A DNA stretch of 18,452 bases, taken from assembly GCA_008932955.1 (NCBI GenBank), contig WBXE01000025.1:1-18452 (forward strand), given 5' to 3'. How positions within the stretch are numbered: position 1 is the first letter of the stretch; every line of letters starts with the position of its first letter. Below are positions 7,656 through 14,749 of the stretch, in pieces. Under the pieces are notes generated by a model. The model saw nothing but the letters and a program-made list of their open reading frames with translations. It ran no database searches and was not told the DNA's origin. The position numbers and the translations under genes were made by a program. The stretch comes from Verrucomicrobiota bacterium (GTDB taxonomy: Bacteria; Verrucomicrobiota; Verrucomicrobiia; Verrucomicrobiales; Akkermansiaceae).

Positions 7656-7675
7656 CGACGACAGTAACGTCGTCG
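7656..7675. repeat. CGACGAC hairpin, probably a dispersed intergenic repeat
   Basis: CGACGAC (7656-7662) and GTCGTCG (7669-7675) flank a six-base AGTAAC loop, giving a strong seven-pair GC stem. The surrounding phrase (CTTCCGCACGACG and CGTCGCTCCCTAG) resembles a short repeat I recall from intergenic regions of verrucomicrobial genomes. That recollection is unverified. Confidence 0.45.
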
Positions 7676-7728
7676 CTCCCTAGCGGTACGCATTCGAGTC
7701 AAGTTAGCCAGAAGAAGGATTAACCACT

Positions 7729-7742
7729 GAACTTCGAAGTTC
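7729..7742. promoter_or_regulatory. Perfect 14-base palindrome, possible operator
   Basis: GAACTTCGAAGTTC is a perfect 14-base palindrome centred on TTCGAA and placed 99 bases before the ATG of the exported-protein gene at 7842. Its size and symmetry suit a dimeric repressor site. No regulator gene is nearby and it does not match an operator I can name. Confidence 0.3.
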
Positions 7743-7841
7743 GCGCTCAATGATCACCTCACCTGACACGAGCTTTTAACATCGACATATCCAGGTTTTT
7801 CCGATTACTTTGCGCTTGTCCCAATCAACTCGCTAAAAAAC

Positions 7842-8429
7842 ATGAAGACCTATTTTACAGTCGCGTGGTTCATCGTAGCTTCGATAGCACACGCTGACGA
7901 AGGAATCGCAGTGAAAGCGGCAAGTGGCCGCTTCGTAGTCACCCAGGAATATCAGGGGGATAGGGCCAAGGGGGAGGGTGAGTTTGTCGAGGCGATCCGA
8001 TATCGTGATGCGGCGTTTCCCGTCGTGCGGTTGTTGGGCAAGCCGTGGCCAGGAGACTACTACATCTCACCAGACGAGTGTTGGATGGTCAGAATTCAAA
8101 AAATAGCTTCAGGTGAAAGCATTGGCATACTATATCGACTCGAAAACAACGGGCGCGTCTCTGAAGTGCTCGGCTTTGACGAATTGCTTTGGAAAATCTC
8201 TGACCAGACGTCCGTTTTAAAGAAAGCGGCACTTTTTCATACCCAAGTCGCTGCGGTTTATTGGTCGAAGAATAGTGACGTCCTGGAGGTCGTTTTACAC
8301 GGAAGCGCTGCTGCTAGTCGCGATGGAAAACTTGAGTCCTGCGTGACATACAACCTTGAGACTCACAAAGCCTCCATCAAGAAAACTAAAGTGATCCCCC
8401 CAGAGGGACCAGGGGCAGGCAGATCTTAG
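7842..8429 (+). CDS. Exported protein of unknown function
   Basis: The 195-residue product has a short signal peptide with a likely cut after AHA at residue 18, leaving a soluble protein of about 177 residues. I recognise no domain with confidence. The mature part is rich in aromatic and charged residues and likely beta-stranded. A YYISPDECWMVRIQK segment (about 73-87) resembles the SPD-W strand of propeller-like proteins. Two cysteines lie in DECW and ESCV. A hand count in one 60-base sample gives about 47% GC, against about 68% in a dnaE sample, so the gene may be acquired. It is monocistronic, with gaps of 311 bases upstream and 226 bases downstream. The ATG fits because the signal peptide begins there; no Shine-Dalgarno sequence is visible. 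Confidence 0.7.
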   Translation: MKTYFTVAWFIVASIAHADEGIAVKAASGRFVVTQEYQGDRAKGEGEFVEAIRYRDAAFPVVRLLGKPWPGDYYISPDECWMVRIQKIASGESIGILYRLENNGRVSEVLGFDELLWKISDQTSVLKKAALFHTQVAAVYWSKNSDVLEVVLHGSAAASRDGKLESCVTYNLETHKASIKKTKVIPPEGPGAGRS

Positions 8430-8621
8430 CTATGGATCGCGTGAGGGCTGAGATTGCGCTTGTTTGTTAGTTGAGTGTTTTGCCTTTGGATATAAGTCGT
8501 TTACTGGGTTGCGCAGCGAGAATTGAACCCAATTTGTTGCCAGTGCCTAACGATACCATCGAGCTTTTCACCTCTACACAGCCCAGTCTTTCAGCCACCT
8601 TGCCGGCGGTGCTAATTACAC

Positions 8622-8643
8622 TGTTAGGCATCAGCCCCTAACA
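8622..8643 (+). other. Hairpin just upstream of recR
   Basis: TGTTAGG (8622-8628) and CCTAACA (8637-8643) form a perfect seven-pair stem with an eight-base loop. It ends 12 bases before the recR start codon, so in the mRNA it would sit beside the ribosome entry site. It could affect recR translation or be a leftover of a transcription end. No T-run follows. Confidence 0.35.
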
Positions 8644-8655
8644 AGACCGATCCCC

Positions 8656-9273
8656 ATGGCCCAAGCCGATTTTCCAGCTCCCGTCAAAGCCCTCATCGGC
8701 GAATTGAAACGTCTGCCGGGCGTCGGCCCGCGCAGTGCCGAGCGCATCGCCATCTGGCTGCTGCAAAGCCCAAAAGCCGATGCGCTCGCGCTAGCGGCCG
8801 CGCTCACTCATGCTAAGGCGAGCATCGTTGCCTGTCCGGTGTGCGGGTTTTTCGCCGTCCACGGCTCCTGCCAACTTTGCGAGGATCCCAAACGCGACGA
8901 CCTCACACTCTGCGTGGTCGAGCAAGCCACCGACGTGCTGCCGCTGGAACGCTCCGGCGCGTTCCGCGGACGTTACCACTGCCTCGGCGGCAAACTCTCG
9001 CCACTGGATCGCGTGTCACCCGAGGACCTGCGCATCCCCGCCTTGCTCCAGCGCATCGATGCCGCAACCACTGAGATCGAAGTGATCCTCGCATTGGGTG
9101 CCGACGTCGAAGGCGAGGTGACCGCCAACTATCTCGCCGGCCTGTTGCGCGGCCGCAAGTGCCGCATTTCCCGCATCGCCCAAGGCCTGCCGGCTGGCGG
9201 CGGCCTCGAGCACGCCGACGAGCTCACTCTGTTGCGCGCCATCGAAGGCCGGCGTGATTGCGGCGGTCTGTGA
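8656..9273 (+). CDS. recR: Recombination mediator protein RecR
   Basis: RecR works with RecF and RecO to load RecA at single-strand gaps. The 205-residue product is full length. The helix-hairpin-helix RLPGVGPRSAERIA lies at 19-32. The C4 zinc finger uses Cys60, Cys63, Cys72 and Cys75. The TOPRIM domain begins near residue 83 with LTLCVVEQATDVLPLE and includes LALGADVEGEVTANYLA (145-161). The C-terminal GGGLEHADELTLLRAIEGR (181-199) is the Walker B-like end of the family. The ATG at 8656 places the first helix correctly. There is no dnaX or ybaB homologue upstream, where recR is often found. The last third of the gene is duplicated at 14750-14956, and the intact copy is followed by an accessory cassette, so its 3' end may have been supplied by an incoming element. 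Confidence 0.97.
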   Translation: MAQADFPAPVKALIGELKRLPGVGPRSAERIAIWLLQSPKADALALAAALTHAKASIVACPVCGFFAVHGSCQLCEDPKRDDLTLCVVEQATDVLPLERSGAFRGRYHCLGGKLSPLDRVSPEDLRIPALLQRIDAATTEIEVILALGADVEGEVTANYLAGLLRGRKCRISRIAQGLPAGGGLEHADELTLLRAIEGRRDCGGL

Positions 9274-9812
9274 CCAACGAGCGCTCAATTTTACCAATTT
9301 TTAATGGTGGCGAATCCGACACGTAAGCGGTCGGCCCAAACATTGAAGCGATGAAAGCGGCCTGATTGCAAGCCACATCCGCCAACAAGGCAATTGCCGC
9401 CGCCAACGCCTTCCATCAAACAGCAGTCGGTTGAATCGTCTATGCCATCTTCAAATGCGACGCCCCGACTCATCGTTCCGGTGGCGTAGCTCGATTGGCT
9501 AGAGAGGGTGTCGCCAGCAACAGGCCACCGCAGTCTAACGCGATTTAGGATGACTTAGAATTTTGTTCTTGGCATTTACGCTGCTCTGTGTGCTTCTCAA
9601 CCCGTCCGCCCCGACGTATGAGGACTTCAAAACCTCTCAACTAGCGGTCGGCATCGACCGCAACCATGCCGCCAAACCGACCCAAAAAGCCTGGGAGGCG
9701 GCGGCGCTTGTCCAGGCCGACTCTTCGGGGGAGGCTAAAGGCCAACGCGGTCGTCTAGTTGCGACTTTTGAACTCCCCGTCCACCAGGAAGGACAGCCGT
9801 CCCACCTTCCCC
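9274..9812. other. 539-base gap after recR with only cryptic open frames
   Basis: No gene is supported here. The start is AT-rich (TTTTACCAATTTTTAAT at about 9289-9305) without a hairpin. A 60-codon minus-strand frame (9291-9473) and a TTG-started plus-strand frame from 9563 that runs on beneath the next gene have no recognisable content. The latter begins with a hydrophobic stretch, but its later part is a shadow of the 9813 gene. The region may contain decayed coding sequence and should contain the promoter of the cassette. Confidence 0.45.
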
Positions 9813-10685
9813 ATGAAACCACTCCCCCTCGTGTGTGTCGCCGTTATGGCCATGGCGGCATCCGTCCGCTCGCAGGACGAGGAAACCACCACATCCGGCA
9901 GGCCCACCGGCCGGCCGGTTGTCGCCACCACCACCGCCCGCACCTTGATCCCGCATTCTCTGGAAGTGCCGGTCTTTACCCCACCGACACCGGCAGTGGT
10001 GAAAAAAGTTCCAGCCATGCGGGTGGATTCATCCATAACAATTCCCACTAAAAACTCCCGGACGTTGACCCTGCTCCGTGGCGAAGCCTCGACACTTCCA
10101 GATCTCCCTCTACCGCCGCCCCCACCGCCCTATGTCGAACCGCATGAACCCACCCCGGAGGAAATCGCGCAACGCATCTGGCAGCACCGCCACACCCTCA
10201 ACCTCGGTGCCACCATCTACGACCACAAAATCAGCGTCGTCAACTGGACCGATCAGGAATCACTTGTTCACTATGAGGCCGTTTGCGGCTTTGACATTGG
10301 ACTGTTAGGTGGTGTCGGCAACTTCGTTCACAAGGGGGAGGAATACAGCCTTTTTCAGATGCATTCGGACTTCGACACCACCCTGCTGCGCACCATTGCC
10401 AGCGAATGGTTCCTTGAAATACCGAATGTGGCCCCCGGTCAAATTTTTATTACCCAAGGCGATGTGAAGGAGGCCGCCGCCATCGCTCCCATGCAAATCA
10501 TCCGGCAAATCATCGAGGTGGAAAAATCCCGGCTCATTTCCTACCAGGCTGCCCGCCTGCGCTATCAGGAAGCTTCCGCCGCCTGGCACGCCGCTCATCC
10601 TCCGATTCCGCGAGACGAAACATTCTGGATCAAACCCCATCGTGGCAGCCGCTATCTCAAACCTGCCACCAAAGGAGGCGACTAA
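9813..10685 (+). CDS. Exported proline-rich protein of unknown function
   Basis: The 290-residue product begins with a signal peptide and a likely cut near residue 20 (VRS/QD). Residues 21-75 are rich in Thr, Pro and Val and look disordered. A polyproline run LPLPPPPPPYVEP at 98-110 separates it from a folded C-terminal part (about 115-290) with TPEEIAQRIWQHRHTLNLGATIYDHKISVV and a helical stretch at about 226-260. I do not recognise the fold. The ATG at 9813 is preferred to an in-frame start 18 codons earlier because the signal peptide begins there. The stop overlaps the next start by one base (TAATG), so the two are likely translated together, suggesting that this protein acts with the large secreted protein that follows. 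Confidence 0.72.
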   Translation: MKPLPLVCVAVMAMAASVRSQDEETTTSGRPTGRPVVATTTARTLIPHSLEVPVFTPPTPAVVKKVPAMRVDSSITIPTKNSRTLTLLRGEASTLPDLPLPPPPPPYVEPHEPTPEEIAQRIWQHRHTLNLGATIYDHKISVVNWTDQESLVHYEAVCGFDIGLLGGVGNFVHKGEEYSLFQMHSDFDTTLLRTIASEWFLEIPNVAPGQIFITQGDVKEAAAIAPMQIIRQIIEVEKSRLISYQAARLRYQEASAAWHAAHPPIPRDETFWIKPHRGSRYLKPATKGGD

Positions 10686-11383
10686 TGAAGCGCCTCGCAT
10701 TCATGCTGCTGATTCTTGGGGGGATCACATCGCTCCCAGCCCAGGAAAACGGAATAGACCAGGATCTGGAACTTGTTACCTACCCCACTGGTGAGCATGT
10801 CATCGTCTGGTATGGTTATGTCGGACGGAGCTATTTTCTCCAAGTTTCCGATCCCGTGGATCATCTCAATAAGTGGCATTGGGCGAACATCATCGAAGGG
10901 GGTGAAGACCAGGACATCAGCCATGAAGTCGGTGGCACCGGAGACAAGGGCTTCTTCCGCCTCAAATACACCGATCAAGTTCCCGGACCTAGCGAAACCC
11001 TCGACACTGCCGATTTCGACGGCGATGGCATCTCCAACTGGGACGAGATCAACACCTACCAAACTGATCCACTGAATCCGGATACAGATCGCGACGGAAT
11101 CCCCGATGGCTGGGGGTCGCCCACGGACTCAATCCCACTGACAGCTCTGACGCCGCCACGCTCTTTCCCGGCAGCAATCTCACCAACCTCCAAGCATTCC
11201 AAGCCGGAGTGCAGGCGAATCCAAACGCGACTCCCACCGACAAGGACGGCGACGGCGTCGCAGACACAGATGATGCCGATCCTAATGACCCAGCCATTAA
11301 CTGGAAGTGCACCGCCGAGCCTAACTATGTATTCTACAAAATCGAAGGATACGACGTGCAAACTCACGGCGCTCCCATCATGA
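10685..11383 (+). CDS. N-terminal part of a large secreted protein, cut off by a frameshift
   Basis: The frame starts at an ATG overlapping the preceding stop by one base. Residues 1-19 form a signal peptide. Residues 30-95 look like a beta domain (VIVWYGYVGRSYFLQVSDP). Residues 107-143 carry two aspartate-rich calcium-binding repeats of the thrombospondin type 3 kind: DFDGDGISNWDE, then DTDRDGIPDGW. After Trp143 the reading frame loses sense and continues as Pro/Ser/Thr-rich nonsense to a stop at 11383. In the +1 shifted frame the expected continuation VAHGLNPTDSSDAATLFPG appears at once from 11116. One base is therefore missing in the G-run 11112-11116, and this is the front of one gene that ends at 13629. 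Meaningful coding ends at about 11115. Confidence 0.8.
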   Translation: MKRLAFMLLILGGITSLPAQENGIDQDLELVTYPTGEHVIVWYGYVGRSYFLQVSDPVDHLNKWHWANIIEGGEDQDISHEVGGTGDKGFFRLKYTDQVPGPSETLDTADFDGDGISNWDEINTYQTDPLNPDTDRDGIPDGWGSPTDSIPLTALTPPRSFPAAISPTSKHSKPECRRIQTRLPPTRTATASQTQMMPILMTQPLTGSAPPSLTMYSTKSKDTTCKLTALPS

Positions 11384-13629
11384 CCAACAATAACGGCCAG
11401 ATCCTCTGTAGCAAAGCAGCCTGGGACAAAGGGACATGGACCCTGATCGAAGGAACCCTCGACAACTTGGTTTGGAGAGCAAAGAACGATGGAACTGGCG
11501 AAAATAGCTTCCAGCCGATTGGAGGAATCTCTGGTATGGGGCTAACCATCGCTGATAATGGCTGTATTGCCGGCTATACGGGTAGATGCGACCCTCAGTC
11601 GCAAATGGGAGCCCATGCAGACTTGCCAGTGGTCTGGAGTTCTGCCGGGGCCAACCCTGTGTCGCCTGGAACACCACACGAAATCACTGACGAAGAATAC
11701 CATTATGGCGGATACGCGTATGCGGGTCGAAATTTCGTCAACGTGATCCCAACAATATACGAGGAATGGCCATGGCCAGCGGGGAGGTCATACGAAGTGT
11801 CCCGCTATAGTGCCGGTAATCTCACAACGGCTATCTCCTGTGTGGCGCCCAGTTACAGCGATGGTTATGTACCAGGTTATGTACACGGAGGCTCCGCAAC
11901 ATCACGGGATGGCACCTGCGTCGGTAGAACTAATCCCGGTGGTTTCATGCTTCCTGATGCCGGTGGTGTGCCCTGGGCATGGATTTGCAATAGCGACGGC
12001 AGCGGCGCGCTGCAAGCCATTAACGGCTCGAACACGTCGGTGCCCACGTATTATCCAAATATCTCTCAAGGCGGTATCGACTTCAGCGGGAACATTACCT
12101 GCATAGGAACGACGCCACCCACGGGCGTGGGCTCCAATGCGCAGGAACGTCCAGTGATAAAAATCGGCGACTCGATCCTCATCCATGATGGTACCAAATG
12201 GGTGAAATCCAAATCCCTCCAAGACGCCTGCTTCAGCTATTGGGAATACTGGCCCTACCAGAAATATGCCGCCATCAGCAAATACGGAACCGCCCTCTGC
12301 ATCAAAGAGAACGAACCCGCTATCTGGAGAAACGCCAAAATCACGAAAATCAAGGATATCTGCCCAAGCCTGAGTGCCAATGGCATCACCAGCTTCTCTT
12401 GCTATGACATCAACGACAAAGCTGTCATCACCATCAACACAGGGTCCGACCTTGGGATTCTCCTCCCGGTGGAGGTAAAGGATATCAAAGACCATGCTAA
12501 CACCAGTGATGATGTCACTATCGCAAACTGGGATACGGTGCGACAGATTGCGGACAACAATATCGCTTGGATTGAGGCGCATACCTCCGCGACAGATCCC
12601 GCGCCGCGAATGCCACAGCTTGAGTTAAAGATCAACGGATTACCTACCACCACGACAATACAAGCCAGAATTGAGGTTCAATACACTCGCGGGAATGGTG
12701 CTAGAGCAGCTCGTAACCAACCCGAAGATCGCGTGAGAATTCCCGCTGACGGCAGCTTCCAAACTGTCACTGGAGACACATGGAAAATTTGGGAAGCTTG
12801 CGCTTCAGAAACCTTTTTCGGAGGAGAGGCTACGTTAACCTATAAGCTGATGACGGGCACAACCGAGACCCTCGGGCCACAGATCATAAGGTTTCGAATC
12901 GGTGGCAAGAACCCTGATTCTGCAAGAGCCAGAACTTATATCGAAACCCTTACGAACTGTAATTCGACCGGTTCGCTTTGGTTTGCTTACGCAATCGCTA
13001 AGTCGGAATCCAAGGACTACAACGGCGGAGGAACCCGATACAACCAGTTCTGGCAACTACCAAGGGATGCAAACGATACTGCATACCGAGCGGCTAGGCA
13101 GACCCACGCAGGTAGGCCAGTTTGGGGTAATGACGGCGGCACGACTCCTGGGGGCTACGGCATGTTCCAAGTGACTGGTAACGTCGCTGACTCTACTTCC
13201 AATATCCCACGTCAAGAGATTTGGAACTGGCAGGAAAACGCTCGTGCCGCGCGGACGATCCTAGAAAGCAAGCGCACAACTGCGGACACTTGGATTACCA
13301 GGCAGAAGAACGCTGATAACGCCAATGGCGTTGCGTTGCCAAGTCTCACAGTGCGAAACCTTACGTTCGCGGAAGGCGGCAATCACACCATGAACAACGC
13401 GGTAACAATGAAGGCATGGAATGGAGCAAGCGCAGCTCCAGCGGGCTTCACCGACCCTGACGGCGCTGCTACTGGATTTATCATTGATCCACAAAATGGC
13501 GGGCATTTCTGCTATTGGAAGAACTCAGCTACAATAACGAACAAATGGGCCTTGAGCCGATACAATAATCCACCCGGAGACATTCAACCCTTCAACTACG
13601 TCGATCGAGTATGCCAAGAAATCGAATAG
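11209..13629 (+). CDS. Main body of the large secreted protein: calcium-binding repeat, propeller-like region, lysozyme-like C-terminal domain
   Basis: This frame has an apparent GTG start at 11209, but coding sense in the same frame begins at 11116, so it is most likely the rest of the gene started at 10685 (about 981 residues if repaired). Numbering from 11209 (806 residues): a third aspartate-rich repeat, DKDGDGVADTDDADPND, lies at 11-27. Residues 55-415 form a propeller-like region with recurring cysteine-bearing strands (NGQILCSK, DNGCIAGYTG, RDGTCVGRT, SGNITCIGT, YGTALCIKE). Two beta-rich stretches follow at 418-565. From about 573 a lysozyme/lytic-transglycosylase-like domain appears: AIAKSESKD with candidate catalytic Glu600, GGYGMFQVTGN (648-658), WNWQENARAARTIL (672-685) and a terminal ALSRYNN...YVDRV. 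It is presumably exported through the signal peptide at 10685. GC is low (hand samples 47-50%). It overlaps the next gene by 19 bases. Confidence 0.75.
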   Translation: MQANPNATPTDKDGDGVADTDDADPNDPAINWKCTAEPNYVFYKIEGYDVQTHGAPIMTNNNGQILCSKAAWDKGTWTLIEGTLDNLVWRAKNDGTGENSFQPIGGISGMGLTIADNGCIAGYTGRCDPQSQMGAHADLPVVWSSAGANPVSPGTPHEITDEEYHYGGYAYAGRNFVNVIPTIYEEWPWPAGRSYEVSRYSAGNLTTAISCVAPSYSDGYVPGYVHGGSATSRDGTCVGRTNPGGFMLPDAGGVPWAWICNSDGSGALQAINGSNTSVPTYYPNISQGGIDFSGNITCIGTTPPTGVGSNAQERPVIKIGDSILIHDGTKWVKSKSLQDACFSYWEYWPYQKYAAISKYGTALCIKENEPAIWRNAKITKIKDICPSLSANGITSFSCYDINDKAVITINTGSDLGILLPVEVKDIKDHANTSDDVTIANWDTVRQIADNNIAWIEAHTSATDPAPRMPQLELKINGLPTTTTIQARIEVQYTRGNGARAARNQPEDRVRIPADGSFQTVTGDTWKIWEACASETFFGGEATLTYKLMTGTTETLGPQIIRFRIGGKNPDSARARTYIETLTNCNSTGSLWFAYAIAKSESKDYNGGGTRYNQFWQLPRDANDTAYRAARQTHAGRPVWGNDGGTTPGGYGMFQVTGNVADSTSNIPRQEIWNWQENARAARTILESKRTTADTWITRQKNADNANGVALPSLTVRNLTFAEGGNHTMNNAVTMKAWNGASAAPAGFTDPDGAATGFIIDPQNGGHFCYWKNSATITNKWALSRYNNPPGDIQPFNYVDRVCQEIE

Positions 13630-14552
13630 CTATTTTGGCGGCGCTTCTAGCGTGGCCGCTGACTGGCTCAGCAAAACAGGTCAGTGCTATCACTGATTAC
13701 CTGAAGCCAATCGTGTCGAAGATTGCAAGCGATCCCAATGCGGGCGGATGGACTTGGGAAACTAACGGCAACGGCGGGTATCTGCTGCGCATGGCAATAG
13801 ATGTGACAGGTGATGGCGTTCCTGAGCTGTTCCTAACAAGTTCACTTACCGCAGTGAAGCAAGTTGCAGAATGGACGGTTTATGACCTGAACAAAGCTGG
13901 GGAAATGCGCCCCTATTTGCGCTCAATCAGACTGCCAGCCGATAGTGTTTGGCCTGCATCCAACGATAGCGATCCTTCACTTGTTTATGTGGCTGCGCCT
14001 GATCGTGAGCGCGAGTTAGCGAGCGACGAAAAGTCGTATCCTGTGCATCACTTCAAGTTCACCTTCCCCGAGATAAACAAAACCCTTGCTTATGCCAGCG
14101 CAGATGATGTACTCAAAATCCGTCCTTCTGACCCGAGCCAGTTGCCAAAGTTGCAAGCGATCCTACTGGCCGACTATCTCACGAAGCCAGATGCGAAGTG
14201 GGTCGACGTGACTGAGTGGAAGCTAGATGCAAACGATTGCTTCTTCCGCCCAGAAGACACAGAGAGAGCTATGAAGAATACGGACTTCACACCGCAAGCT
14301 GCCTTGGTGATGCTTGGCCTAGCTCAGCAGGCGCCTCAAAATGGCAACTCTGTAACACCGCACACTTCCACGCCCGAATCCTTGCCTACAGCGGCGCAGC
14401 CAAGACCGCCGAAAGCACACGAATCGAAGCCCGCTCTCCCAGCAACAAGCGGGAAACCAATCACATCAACGCCTTGGGACGTGATCTTGATCTTGATGTT
14501 GATCGTGGCGGCAATCGGTCTTGCATGGCTGTTGCTCAAAAAGCGCAACTAA
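13611..14552 (+). CDS. Exported protein with C-terminal membrane anchor, unknown function
   Basis: The 313-residue product starts inside the end of the large secreted gene, with a 19-base overlap in another frame. Residues 1-21 form a signal peptide (cut near GSA/KQ). The outer domain (about 22-235) contains AIDVTGDGVPELFLTSS at 62-78, which resembles an FG-GAP/VCBS-type calcium loop followed by a beta strand. A Pro/Ser/Thr-rich linker covers about 238-287. Residues 290-309 form one transmembrane helix followed by KKRN, a stop-transfer charge pattern placing the bulk outside the cytoplasmic membrane. I recognise no family. The overlap and shared low GC tie it to the lysozyme-like protein; it could be a partner, inhibitor or sensor, but that is inference from position and topology. 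Confidence 0.72.
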   Translation: MPRNRIAILAALLAWPLTGSAKQVSAITDYLKPIVSKIASDPNAGGWTWETNGNGGYLLRMAIDVTGDGVPELFLTSSLTAVKQVAEWTVYDLNKAGEMRPYLRSIRLPADSVWPASNDSDPSLVYVAAPDRERELASDEKSYPVHHFKFTFPEINKTLAYASADDVLKIRPSDPSQLPKLQAILLADYLTKPDAKWVDVTEWKLDANDCFFRPEDTERAMKNTDFTPQAALVMLGLAQQAPQNGNSVTPHTSTPESLPTAAQPRPPKAHESKPALPATSGKPITSTPWDVILILMLIVAAIGLAWLLLKKRN

Positions 14553-14670
14553 TCGTCGCTCCGCACCTTGAAACATCCCGCTGGCGTCTGATCACGCGAG
14601 CTGCTAAGTCCTGCGGGTCCGTGTGACGTGCGCGGGGTAATGCTGCATCTCGGTCCGGGTGGCCGAAGGA

Positions 14671-14700
14671 AAACGGGGTCAGTGTGCAAATCTTGACAAA
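14671..14700. repeat. GGGGTCAG...CTTGACA word, possible remnant of a REP/Y1 transposase element
   Basis: AAACGGGGTCAG (14671-14682) followed by TCTTGACA (14691-14698) resembles sequences I recall flanking REP-associated Y1 transposase genes in many GC-rich bacteria. No transposase gene is present here; the nearest candidate is the C-terminal fragment at the window's left edge. It lies about 50 bases before the start of the recR fragment, so it may mark an old recombination point. The identification is from memory. Confidence 0.35.
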
Positions 14701-14749
14701 ACCTTGATGTGTCGAATCATTACAGGGTGACAGATAAATAGTAGAGAAT

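Larger units (their letters stand above)
7531..7841. other. Repeat-rich gap upstream of the exported-protein gene
   Basis: No gene is supported in these 311 bases. They hold, in order, a direct repeat ATGAGGAGCCACC (7553-7565 and 7568-7580), a 7-base-pair hairpin (7577-7594), a second hairpin made of CGACGAC/GTCGTCG (7656-7675), and a 14-base palindrome (7729-7742). The last 100 bases before the ATG at 7842 are AT-richer and should contain the promoter of that gene, but no clear -35/-10 pair was found. Confidence 0.6.

Noticed and set aside
8511..8535. AATTGAACCC word resembling the T-arm of a tRNA on the minus strand
   Set aside because: The bases around the TTCAATT loop do not form the required five-pair T-stem, and no anticodon or acceptor arm could be fitted nearby.
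9291..9473. 60-codon minus-strand frame after recR
   Set aside because: It is Gly/Cys-rich without a known motif; it may be a decayed fragment but cannot be supported as a gene.
9563..10051. TTG-started 162-codon frame with a hydrophobic N-terminus
   Set aside because: Its second half is out of frame beneath the well-supported 9813 gene and reads as His/Gly/Pro-rich nonsense; the first part alone has no recognisable content.
11112..11116. Programmed ribosomal frameshift in the large secreted gene
   Set aside because: A run of five G is not a typical slippery heptamer, and no clear downstream stimulatory hairpin or upstream Shine-Dalgarno-like stimulator was seen; simple loss of one A from GAG explains the sequence better.
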